Source of the DNA: Cannabis sativa
Lineage: Eukaryota; Streptophyta; Magnoliopsida; Rosales; Cannabaceae
Assembly (NCBI RefSeq): GCF_029168945.1
Contig: NC_083610.1
Span: 78,297,580 to 78,361,579 of the forward strand
DNA: 64,000 bases
Direction of reading: 5' to 3'
The translations under genes were made by a program, and so were the position numbers. This document shows positions 24,216 to 36,300 of this stretch, piece by piece. The stretch's first letter is position 1, and each line of letters starts with the position of its first letter. The notes under the pieces are model-generated. The model was not told the origin of the DNA. It did not search any database and saw nothing but the letters and a program-made list of their open reading frames with translations.

Positions 24216-24345
24216 AACACTTTTACAAGTGTTGTCTTAAATCCCTATCATTTAACAACAGTCCAAGAAGCAACACTTTTATAAGTGTTGCTATTTAATA
24301 TTCTTTAGTTAAAAAAAGTATTGCTAAAAATATTTTTTGTAGTAT
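24216..24345. mobile_element. Right part of the split TIR element
   Basis: Carries AACACTTTTACAAGTGTTG and AACACTTTTATAAGTGTTGC hairpins and ends near TTTTTTGTAGTA. It is continuous with 17900-18029 when the copia element is removed. Confidence 0.5.
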
Positions 24346-26426
24346 ATGAATACTACTCCAAATAAAACTAGGATTCGACCCAAGGTCAGCGGTAAGATAG
24401 TCTCCTTGCAGGTAGTATCTCGCTTTAAAAACTTTGCCAACCATAGAATCATGTCTAAACAACAATTTCCAACCTTGTCAAACTGTCTTTTTTAATTTTA
24501 CATCGTTGACTAAAAATAGAGTTAATAATAATAATAAATATTTATTTGTCAATTATATATAAATTAAAGTACTAGTAAATATTTAAATTCAAATAATTTT
24601 AATTATTATTTTTTAAAGATAATTATCTATAATAATTATTATTAGAAAGTTATATAAAAGTAATTTAAATTATATATAATAAAGCATATAATTTAGTAGT
24701 TAACTCATTTATTGTAATAAACATAAAAAATCACAAAATACAAAATTGAGCCCTTATTAAAAAATGAACTAATCTACTTAAAAAAATAGAAAGTTGCAAG
24801 TAAATATAATACAAATCAGAGCATAGCATGACATAAAAACATACGTATCATATTGAATACCTTGTAAAATTATTGACATGACATTGTATGACTCATATAT
24901 TTTTTTTTTATTCGAATCGATACAACATCATATTTTTTATTGAAAAATTAACATAATAGATTCAAAAATTTTAAAAGAATTACAAAAATACATCAGCATG
25001 AAAAAAAAAAAATTATTTTTACGCTTTAAATTTTTTATTTATAAAAACATTTTTAATAAAGATAATAAAATTTTCTTTGGTTGTTTTACAGTTTATTTAT
25101 AGTTGTTATGATGTTAATTTTTTCAGTTGTTTTATAGTTATCGCGAGGTTGATTTCTATTGTTTTTTTACTTTTACTAAAAAATATATATTTTATAATTT
25201 GAAAATTTTTATAAGAATATTTTTATAAATAAAAATTTTAAGTCATAAAATTATAAATTGAAAATGACAAAAAAAAAATTAAAAATTTTCCTTTTTTATT
25301 TGTGGACCGGACTATTGTTATGAAAGTATTTGAGAAATAGCATAGCAGTGAGTAGGTACATGCGAGTACGCAAGCATCGACGAAAGTACGTCTCAAAAAG
25401 AAAAATAAACAAGTACAAGTGACATGATTGGGCCACAACGACAATAAATCAATAAACGACATCAACCTTAGAAAACGCCAAAATATATTATTCAACGAGA
25501 TGTCGTCATTGTTTGCCAAGAAAAAACTATCATTTTGTATGTCTTCATAGTCATCCTAACCAACCACCACATAATACTTGCTTTGGTTTGACAAGTCAAA
25601 TTGAAATTTCTTTTTCATCTTAATATTTTAAAATTGACCATAATTTTTAAGGGTGTATTTGATCGGTTTGATTGCGTTATAACATATTTTCATTAACTCA
25701 ATATAAATATCAAGTTACTAATACTTAATTGTAATCCGTCTAATTAAAAATTAGAAAAAGTTTAACCCATCTAATGGTTTTGTCAGTTTGGTCGGATTAA
25801 CCTGTCCAGACCGTTATTCAATTTTTTTTATAATTATTATTATTAGTTTCTAGTATTTAAATAATTAGATTTGAAAAAATATATATTATTTATATTTTAA
25901 GTTAAAAAAAGTAATAGTTTAAATTAATTTTAAGAATTTTAATATAAGATAAATATAATTGAGTAAACATAAAATAATTGAATAAAATAATAAAAAAAAG
26001 TAATAATATGGTATAGATTTTAAACTTCAATTTTAATATTTAAATACAATAAAAATTACTAACTATAAAGTCTAAGTTTTAAGTTAAACATTAAAATATC
26101 TAAACTTTAAATACAAAATAATTTAACTAATAAACATAATTTATGTAATATAATATATACACTTTCATTAAAATATATATAAATCGGTTTAGTTCGGTTT
26201 ATTCGAGTTAATTGCGCAGTATAAAATAATTTGTAAACCACCCAATATATTCATTGGGGGATTTGGATTTTCATTGTATTATTTTGGATTGTATTTCTTG
26301 TCGGTTTATTCAGTTTGGGTGGTTTATTCGAGTTGGACAGTTTGTTAATTTTGTTGAACACCCCTAATACTTACTAGCCTATTATGTCTTAGTAATTACA
26401 TAATAACTTTCAAATACATTGTTAGT
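24346..26426. other. Intergenic with dispersed repeats
   Basis: No gene recognised. 24960-25245 is copy 2 of the AT-rich family seen at 6809-7140 and 27490-27784. 25648-26370 may be a hAT-like element: it begins TAAGGGTGTATTTGATCGG and ends GTTGAACACCCCTA, with CGGTTT-rich ends, but I found no TSD. Confidence 0.35.
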
Positions 26427-26434
26427 ATTTTTTT

Positions 26435-27438
26435 GGAAAATTTAGCATAGTATGCTTAAATATAAAACATGTTGTTTTAATATACCACCTAATTAAAAAT
26501 AGTACATATATTATACTTTTAATATTTTTTTCTCCCAAAAATACCTTTACATTTCAAAAAAAACTTCTCTCTCTAACTCTCTCACTCTCCGGCATTAACC
26601 CCGGCCTAGAATCCATACCGTCGAACACACAGACCCAGAACCTCAGTCGCAAGGCCTCGTCGTCGTCTTCTCTCACAGCCTCTCTCATTTTTTGCATTTT
26701 TTTCTTTTGGTTTACTAATTTTTTTGCGATAATTTAGCGATGTATTTACAATGATAGAATAAATTTGAGGTTAGGGATGAAATTTAGCAATAATTTGTGA
26801 TATTTGGCGATGTTTTGCATATTTAGTGATATTTAGCGATGCATTTGTGATATGAGACTAAAAAATGCACTGTACATCGCTAATCATCGTGAAAACTTGA
26901 GTATGATTTCGCGACATTTAGCAATGTGTTTAGCAATGTTGTTAATTGGAGACATTTAGCGATGTTTCATGAATTCACGATATTTAGCGATATTTCCCAA
27001 CATCGTCAAAAATCAGAAGAAAAAAATGCAAAAAACAAGCGAGTTGAGAACTCCAACGATGGGTAGGGATTTCGGGGGTTTCAGGGTGGTTGAGCTCATA
27101 GATTTTGGGGCTTTGGGTTTCACGATTTCTCTTTGTGGTTTTGCGATATCCTCCTCAATTTTGTCCTACGTTTCGTCTTCAGAGTGGGTTTCGCCAAAGG
27201 TGGTGTAGTGGTCGTGGGTTTGGTCTGGGTCTAGTTTGGTCTGGTTCAGTGGTTGTGGGGATCAGTTGGATTTGGTGAGAGTTAGAGAAAGAGGGAGAGA
27301 GGGCCGAGAAGAAGAGGAAAGGTATGAGGAGGGTATTTTAGGATTTAATTAATTTTAGAGAATTAAATTTCTATGCATTTTAATATGACATACTAAAAGA
27401 CCATGGATAATTTTTAAGCATGAATTGTCAAATTTCTC
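26435..27438. mobile_element. MULE-like element with GC-richer interior
   Basis: The ends GGAAAATTTAGCATAGTATG and, inverted, GAGAAATTTGACAATTCATG continue as imperfect long TIRs through CTTCTCTCTCTAACTCTC-like blocks. The direct repeat ATTTTTTT flanks at 26427-26434 and 27439-27446; it is T-rich, so weak evidence. The interior has a much higher GC share near 26590-26680 and 27040-27300, and about ten copies of an ATTTAGCGATG-like motif. No recognisable protein. Confidence 0.5.
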
Positions 27439-27489
27439 ATTTTTTTTAAATGGACACAGTAGTATTTAAAACACAATATACTTAAATTG

Positions 27490-27784
27490 TAGAAAAATTT
27501 ACTAGACCAAAAATTTAAAAAAAAAATTATAAAAATACATCAACACGAAAAAAATTTATTTTTACATTTTGATTTTTTTTTTATTTACAAGAATATCTAT
27601 TCAATAAAAACAATAAACCGTTATTTTAGTTATTTTATAGTTTTATTGTTGTATTATAGTCGTCATGATATAATTTTTCTGGTTATTTTTAGTTGTTTTG
27701 TAATTGATTTATAGTTGTCGTGAAGTTACTTTTTCGTTATTTTTTAGTTGTTTTTTTTTTATTAATTTTGGTTGAGCAAAGTGT
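27490..27784. repeat. Dispersed AT-rich family, copy 3 (left part)
   Basis: Related to 24960-25245. Interrupted at 27794 by a MULE-like element; the flanking TTATAATTCT...TTTTGTAAATAAAAATGTTA at 28687-28735 looks like its continuation. Confidence 0.4.
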
Positions 27785-27793
27785 ATTTTATAA

Positions 27794-28682
27794 GAGATAT
27801 TTGCGGCATAAATACCATATGTTTTCGATTTTATACACTTAAATACCACATGTTTTTTTTTTCGACGGATTAAATACCTTAAGTTACATTTCCGTTACTT
27901 CTGTCACTACTTTTCTGTTAAATCCTATTTAAACATAGAGTATTTGCGGCATAAATACTTGATGTTTTAAATTTCATACACTTATATACCACATGTTTTT
28001 TCTTCTGACAGATTAAATACTTAAAGTTACATTTACATTACCTTCATCTCTACAAGTCTCTTAAATCCTATTATAAGGAATTTTTTCAATATTGTACTTA
28101 AAATTGATTTTATTAACAAAAATATTTTTAACAAATTTATTTACACAAATAGGAAGAAACAAGGAAAGATATAACTATAAATTTTTTTTTTATTTTTATT
28201 AATTAAATAAATATTATTTAATTATTTTTTTTTACTTTAAAATTATTTAATAACTTTTTTTATTGAATAATACTTAGCGAAAAATATTTTTTTTTTTATG
28301 TTTTATTTACATTTTAACAAATTTTAAAATTATTTAATAATTTTTTATTGAGAATATATTAGTGGACCACTAATATGTTGACAGGTGTCAACTTAGTCTA
28401 TTTTAATAGAATTTAACGAATTGATAATGACAAAAGTAGCATAAACGTAACTTTAGGTATTTAATACGCTAAAAGAAAAAACATGTGGTATATAAGTGTA
28501 TGAAATTTAAAACATCAAGTATTTATCCCGCAAATACTCTATGTTTGAATATGATTTAACAGAAAAGTAGTGACGGAAGTAACGGAAATGTAATTTAAGG
28601 TATTTAATCCGTCGAAAAAAAACATGTGGTATTTAAGTGTATAAAACTGAAAACGTATGGTATTTATGCCGTAAATATCCCT
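27794..28682. mobile_element. Foldback-type MULE with 9-bp TSD
   Basis: 889 bp. The arms 27794-28075 and 28405-28682 are inverted copies, and each arm holds two tandem modules of about 155 bp (GCGGCATAAATAC...CACATGTTTTTT...GATTAAATAC). The ends read GAGATATTTGCGGC and, inverted, AGGGATATTTACGGC. The 9-bp direct repeat ATTTTATAA lies at 27785-27793 and 28683-28691. No coding capacity. Confidence 0.8.
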
Positions 28683-28691
28683 ATTTTATAA

Positions 28692-30230
28692 TTCTAAAGC
28701 TTTATAAATATATTTTTGTAAATAAAAATGTTATAATGTAACAATGTAAATAAAACATAATAAAAATGTATTTTGAAAAAATTCCCTAAATTATCCCTAT
28801 TCAAATTATATAAAATAAGATGATTAATTATTTATATTTTATATATATGTCTAAAATAAATTATTTAAACAATGAGTTTAATCCAAATTTTTGGAAGTAT
28901 ATTTGTTATAAGTATAATATACAATGTTACATTAAAAAAACAAATACTATTTTAAACTATGTATTTAGTAAATGTTAGAGCATTTTTAATGAAAATGCAA
29001 ATAATTGATACAAATGCAAAATATAGTTCACTTTTTAAAGTCTACTCCAATAGTGCGTCAAATCTTAATGCATATATCTCACATAATAAAAAGTGATCTA
29101 AATTTAGATCACAATATAGCATGATACAAAATTTACATCACAATAAATACTATGATTTTATATTTACTATTATACTATTTTAATATTTTATTATTAAAGT
29201 TTAGTTAGCATGCTCATTTACATTAAATAACTTTCATAATTAATATTAAATTTATATTTAATTTTGTATGATTATTAATATTTTATATTTTTAATAAATT
29301 ATTAGATGAACATTAAATGACAATAAATTTTGCATCAAAATTGACAATTATGTATTGGAGCATAATAATAAAAGTTGATGCAAAAATGTCACAAGACTAT
29401 TATTTGGACCAAATATAGATCAATTTTTGCATCTCCAACCGATTTGTTATTCTGTTTTGTTAAATGACAACTCGAATCCTATATTTATTAAAATTGTATG
29501 AAATAGACACTGATCTCAATTTTTGTCAAATTAAAATTTAATAACAACCTAATCTAAAAGTGTTATGACAAAAATAGTTATATATTTTTGTATTTATTTG
29601 TACTAAAAACTAGTTTTAGATTAGTTATATTAAAAAAATAAGGAAAATTTAAGTTCAATGTTTATTTTGTATTATTTTATAAAATATAAGATTTAAATTG
29701 TCATTAATAGAGTCTAATTTATAGCTTTTACAAAATTTAGAATCTAAAATAATATTTAGGGTAAAAAGATATTAAACATTATAATATGCACTAGCTTTTT
29801 AAAAATTGTTACATTTATTGAAGTGGCATTAAATAAGTCCCGAATAATATTTTTATTAGGAAGTGAGTTTAATTTAAAAGTTAAAGAATGATTACCTCTA
29901 CAAAATTAGGTAAAATAGTAGTTTTATTTTTAGTGAAAAGATATTGTAGCTAAAATTAATATGATAATTAAAATTTGTGTTAATCTAAATAGTTTAAATT
30001 TTTAACAGCATCAAAATTTAGAGACAAGAATCATAATTAAGCAAGCAAGAATTAATAATAATTGAAAAAGTGAAAAAAAAAGGACTTATTTAATTAAAAA
30101 GAATAAAAAAAAAAAAAAAAAAGAAGAAGAAATAAAAGAGAGAAAGAATGGAACATTATTGACTTATCAATAAAGAAAGGAAGACCAAATACTACCACTA
30201 ATAATAACTTCTAAGAAAGAAGAAACGAAA
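28692..30230. other. AT-rich intergenic upstream of the CCCH gene
   Basis: No gene. A possible MITE spans about 28976-29442, with GAGCATTTTTAATG facing the complement of GGAGATGCAAAAATTG; no TSD confirmed. A long A-run at about 30107-30121 precedes the gene. Confidence 0.3.
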
Positions 30231-30322
30231 CAACTTCTTCTTCTTCTTCTTCTTTCTTCTTCTTCTGGCTACTGCTAAAACCCAAAACAGAAACCACTGC
30301 TCAACAATCAAGATCTGGTGCA
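30231..30322 (+). promoter_or_regulatory. CTT-rich 5' leader of the CCCH gene
   Basis: A CTTCTT tract runs from about 30232 to 30266, followed by leader sequence up to the ATG at 30323. Pyrimidine-rich leaders are common in plant 5' UTRs. The transcription start cannot be placed. Confidence 0.4.
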
Positions 30323-33300
30323 ATGGATCTTCCGAACTCTCACCATCACTACCAGAACCACCATCATCACAACCACCAGCAAAAGTCCAGGTACGTTTCA
30401 GTTCCCAACTCTTCTCGTTCTCACTACCCCGACGACCCCAATTTCAACAACCCTCGTTATCAACAACGTCATCACCATATTCCACGACCTCACCCTCAGT
30501 CTCAGCCTCTGCCACCACCACCACCACCACCACCACCACGACACCAAATGCCTTCGTTTCAACCCCTACCTCCGCCTCCGCCGCCGCCACAATCATCGTC
30601 TGCGGCCTATCACCCTCCGCAGATGCATCCTTACAGTCCTGGACAATCTCAATCATCTTTCGCTAATCCTAATCATGATCGTACTTGTTTTGAAGACGAC
30701 TTAGCCAGATCACCGTACCTTCATCGCGATTACTCCATCTCGGCTAACGTTTCGAGGCAATTAGACTTTGAGGATGACCGCCCTAGGCATCGTTTGGCCG
30801 AATTTGAACCGGAAATCCGGCAAGAATTATGGGAGCAACCGAGGGTTTTGGCCGAAACTATGACTGAGAGGCCACACACGCCACTGGATTTCGACCGCGG
30901 TTCTCAGAAGTTTCAGCTCGACCACAAACCTTTGTCTCCGTATAATATGAACAGCAAATTGAGACATGCTTCTGAGGGCATTTCTAGGTTTAGAGCAGAA
31001 TATGTTGATGGATTTGAATCAAAGCATAGAGATGAACTTTCAAGGGGTTTAGAAGAGGATGACTATTCTCGCCGAGGTAGCTTTTTGTCGAGTCCTGGTC
31101 CTTCTTTTCGCGATGTAGGGTTCGCGTCTAATCCTAGTTTGTCAGTGAGGGATATGGATTTGGAATCGGAGAGTTATAATCCCCGGTACGGCTCTTCTTA
31201 TAGTAATGATATATACAGGAGTGGTAGTAGAAGAGAGGGTGTTTGTCATGACAACCAAAGAAGGGTTCACGATCGAAAATTTTCCAGAGAATCCCATAAT
31301 TCCTCTTTTGAGAAAGGAAACTCTGAGGTTAATAATGGCGAAGGGGCTCATGTTGGCTCCGTGAAACGTGAGTATTTTGGTCCAGAATTGGGAAGGTACA
31401 ATAGTAGGGGAAGCAGGGAAGATGCCCATGAATTTAATCGTACTCCGAGGAAGCAGTTACAGAAGAAGAGTGCTTTACTTCGTCTTCAAAAAGGAAAGTC
31501 TAATCACAGGAATGTGGATAGTGAGCAATCGCATTATACTGGTTATCATGACAATTCTAACTCCAGTTCTTTCAGGCGCAAAGATCAATATGTGTATGAA
31601 GAAGAAGAAGAAGAAGAAGAAAGAGAGGGAAGCCCAGTAGAGCTTGACGTTTCTTTTAAATCTAATTCACTGGTAGCTAAGGCAATTGTGGTACCATCGA
31701 GCTCTTCCAATGTTACTGGTGCCGATTTGACCAGTAGAGATTTGAAATTTAGGAAAGATTCTTTATCTGATAAGGATTGTTCAAATCCAGAGCTTAGTAA
31801 ATTCTGTGATACTACTGCAAATATGGATGTTGGGAACGATAGATCTTCTCACAAGAAGGACACGACACAGTCAGAAGGAGTGGCTTCTTCTGGTGTTAAG
31901 AATACGCGTGATACTAGCACACAAGCTCATTCAAGTGTGTCCAATCGATTGGTTAAAAAGACCGAATTGAAAAAGTCTTCCGAATGTGCTGAAATTAATA
32001 ATAAACATGATACTAAAGTTGGCTCTGATAATGGCTCTCGCAAGGTTGCTAAGAAGAAAAAAGTGGTGAGGAAAGTTATAAAGAAAGTGCTACGCCCTCG
32101 TCCACAGGTGAATTCACAACAAAAGAGAAAGCGTGATGAACTTGCGAAAGCAGATGTGTCCGTCCCTAGTCCATCTGAAGCCTCCGGAAATGACAAGGGT
32201 GAATCAGTCTCTTGTCTTTGCCCCAATGAAGTTAAAATGAAGCATGAAGGGAAAAAGTTAGAAGGGTTTGCTGCAGCTATAGAGTCTGAGGAACTTGGCG
32301 TTAATGACAATTCTAGTAGGCAAAGCATAAACAACATAGACAAAATTGGCAACAGCCTTTCAAGTTCTGAAGATATCAGGATTGACAAATGTCCAGAGTT
32401 ATCAGTCGAGGGCTTCCCTACCATGTCAAATAGTAACAAGGATTTAGTTAGGTCACTCAGTGTAAGTACTATTGATATTCCTGAAATTGCAGATGTGGTA
32501 AATATTAAAGAGTATCATCCAAGTGGTGACTCATTATTATTTGAAGGTGCATTAGAAAAGGACCCAATACCAGTCACGTTGCCTATTGGAGACAATGTTG
32601 ATTCTGCACTCTTGAATCCAGGGGAAATCCAAATGCACAACAAGCTTGTGAATACATATTGTTACAACAGTGGCACATCGGATGTTGTCAGTGGCCTCAC
32701 ATTGTCAAATGAGGAAAGCAAAGTTTGTGATGTTGGTACTAATGATGCTTTGAGCAAGCTACCTTGTAGTATTGAGGTCGCTGCATTGCATGATAATAGT
32801 GTCCAAAAAGATGCTACTTTGTCAGCAGAAAACTGTGCAAAAGTTGGTTTGTTAGATTTAGGGAAGACCACCATGGATGAAGACAGCAGCTTGCACATTG
32901 ATGAAACTACCTCTCTGGGAGACAACTTAAGAAATAGTGAAAAGAACACTACCATTTCCAGCAGTTGCACTGTGGACCACATGCAACCATCTACAGATGG
33001 TGGTGCTGAATTGTCTGAAAATGGTGCCATGAAAAACTTCCCTAATACGAAATCATTTGGAAATAATAAAGGAGATAAATCTTTGAATAGTAAGAAGAGA
33101 ACAGTTAGAAGTCAGTTAGACTTTTCAAGTACAACTGACACTGCTTTAGATGCTGTTAATGTTTCTAACCCTACTACCGCTGTAGATACAATGTTAAGTT
33201 TTTCTGCTGACAATGAAAATAATGCTGTTGTTTCTTGTATGGGGAGTTTGGATGTTGCCTTACCACCAGGTGAAGACCAAGCCATTGTTCTGCATCAAAA

Positions 33301-36300
33301 TAGTTCATCTGATGGGATTTTCGACTCTAACTTGATAGCTAGAGATAATGTCAAAGATGATTTCCACTTTACTCCACATTGTAGAAAGAAGAGGAAAACT
33401 CTGAATCCTCATATGGCTATGCCTAGTCTAACAACTTCAGAGACTGATGAACAGCCTTCATCTACTTCTTGTGCAGAACTATTTACTTCAAATGAGGTTG
33501 CAATGCAACAAAACACGGATATGAACAGATCTATTGCAGATACTCCATCTACTGCAACTAATTTGACGCACTGTGTACATGAGATCACTGAATTACCCAA
33601 AGGATCTTCTAACACTGTGGTTGCTGTAAGGAGTGTCTTTAATGACGATACCTTGAAATCTGAAAACCAACTTTGTTGTGATCTAACTCTTGAGAAGTCA
33701 ATAATTCCAACTGTGGAATCGATTTGTCCAGAAGGATCAAGACAGGAACAAAAAAATATTGATGCTGCAGTAGTGGCTGCTTTTGATCAGCATGCTGAGG
33801 CTTGTAATATGGAAAGAAGAGGAGTAGAAAGGCTGGGTGTGTCTGCATCTAGAGAGCAAGTTATTGGTCAAGAAGAACCTCCTGAAGTTATTGCTCAAGA
33901 AGAGCCTCCTCATTGCACAATTCTTTCAAATGTCCAGGCTCTAGATATAAATCTGAGATTTTCTTTTACAGGTGTGGAATCTGATAATCTTCTTGTGAAA
34001 AATGAATTTCGCAGCTTGTCTAATGATCTCTCTTTGCCTGTTGATCAAAATGGAGTGTCCGCTGCTACCTCCAGTGATGAAGCTATGGAGTTGGTGCCTG
34101 ATGCTCTAAGAAACATTGATTCTCAGCACTCCCTGATTACTGCATCCAATGCATGCATATTAGATGCCATGTCTGGCTGTCAAATATCTAATGAAACTTG
34201 TAGCGAAGATGGAGAGCTGATAAAAACGTTTGTGGATACAGATGGTTCTATCGTAGCTGCTGAAAAATCACTTTTGCAGTGTACTGATGCTAATCTAAAG
34301 TCAGATTGTGCAACTGAAACGGACCAAGCAATTGAGGAGAAGTTGATATCATTGCCTTTGCAAGATTCTGAAAGTTCTCCAAAAGGTGTGAATATCAGTA
34401 GTGATGATCACTACAATGGGCAGAAGAACCAGCTGGGTCATCCCCCTCCTAGAACCTTTCCTGGTAGTACATCTTTTGCTGTCACCAACATAAAAAGGAA
34501 AACCACATCAACACATGCCAACCCACGAACTTGGCATCGAAATAATGTTTCTTCTGCATCTCTTCCTGGAAGTAAGCCTTTCTCGAGGACTGATCTTTCT
34601 CAATCGCAGTTAACAGTTAAAGATAGAAAGATTCAAAGCACTTCTTATGTACGAAAGGGCAATAGCCTTGTTCGAAAGCCTTCTCCAGCTGCTTCTTTAC
34701 CTCAGCGTTCTCCTGGTTTTTGTCCTGTTAACCGGTTGAGCTCAACTGGTTTAGATGAATCAAAGAGTAGCATCAAAAAAGTTGATGTTGGGATGTCAAA
34801 TGGTTTCTTGAGGAAGGGGGAAACAAAGACTTCTTGTGAAAAGTCCAGAACATCATTAGTACATAGTGGGACTAAATTGCCTAATGTCCCTATATCATCA
34901 AGGGATTGTACGTCTTCCCCAACAGCAGGGCCCCATCTTAGTGGTTGCTTTGAAACTACATCAGATCCTATAAGTTCAACAGAGAACACTGTCACAACTA
35001 AATTTGTGAAGGATTCACTGACTTCTGAAAACCAAAATGGCATACTTACTAGTTTGGATAACCAGTCTGAATTAGATGATGGGAATTCGGCATCTGTAGA
35101 CCCAAAGAGAATAGTGTATGTAAAGCGCAAATTGAATCAGTTGGTTGCAACTTCAAATTCTACTGATTTGACGCAATCGTCATCCTTTGATGGGTACTTC
35201 AAGAAGAGAAAAAATCAGCTCGTAAGGACTTCACTGGAAAGCGACACCAAACAGCCCATGGTTATGCCTGATGACAATTTGAGTCTGGATGTCCAAATAA
35301 CTCTCAAAGCTATCTCAAGCAGAAGATCGAATAAGAAGCGTTCACAAAAGGGTACGTTGAAGAACTTAATAAATGTGGCAGTCTATTATAAACCTTTATA
35401 TTTTTTTTTATTTGATTTGTATATGCACACATATGCATCATGCATGCTATAAAATGATAGATGAAGTAGCTATGGTGGACCGTACGTTTAGTGTTGAACA
35501 CTTTATTTTCTACTCTTTGATATTAGGATATGTGTCTTTTGTGGGTTGCATAAAATGAGAATGTATAGTTCTGACAAATGTTTATAATTTCTTCTTGTTT
35601 TTCTTGAAATTTCTGAATATGAGTTGCTAAGCCCTCTGTTTACAAGTTTGTAATAATGAATAAAGATAAAACTGCTGGTTTAATTGTGTTAGATGTTTTT
35701 GGCTTTTTCTGTCATAGTAAATATACTCTCAGCATGGACGGACCTTGATGTTCTCATATAGCTAATAGTTGTGTAAGACAAATATGTGCTGAATGACTCA
35801 TCAATTTTCATGGCACATAAAACATGAGCTTTATTCATGTGCAGCTGTTGCAAAGACATTTAAACGCTCATCAAACTCTCTGGTCTGGACACTGCGTAAC
35901 TCACAGTCATCAAATAATGATAGTGGTACAATAAGCCATCAGAAGGTTTATCCTCACCTTTTCCCTTGGAAGCGTACAACATACTGGAGAAATTCCATGC
36001 AAAACTGGAATTCGATTTCCAAAAGTAATTCCTTAGCAATCAGGTATGGACTATTTATCAAATTATGAAGGTTGTGCAGTTTCTATCGTACTTGTTTATG
36101 TTGTGTAAGAAAATAGTGATTGATTTTTCTGCTTTTAGTGGGAAATTGCTGTTATCAAGAAAGCGAGATACAGTTTACACAAGGTCAACCAATGGATTTT
36201 CACTACGAAAATCAAAGGTGTTAAGTGTTGGTGGATCAAGTTTAAAATGGTCAAAATCCATTGACAAACACTCAAAGAAAGCTCACGAGGTTAGTTGCTG

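Noticed and set aside
31927..32439. 170-residue open frame on the minus strand inside the CCCH gene, plus similar antisense frames at 32662-33030 and 34702-35130
   Set aside because: They are shadows of the long coding exon: no homology, no start context, and the plus frame is clearly the real one.
35352..35452. CCCH protein ending in exon 1 read-through
   Set aside because: The extension is hydrophobic and AT-coded, follows a good GTACGT donor, and joining to 35845 restores a conserved frame.
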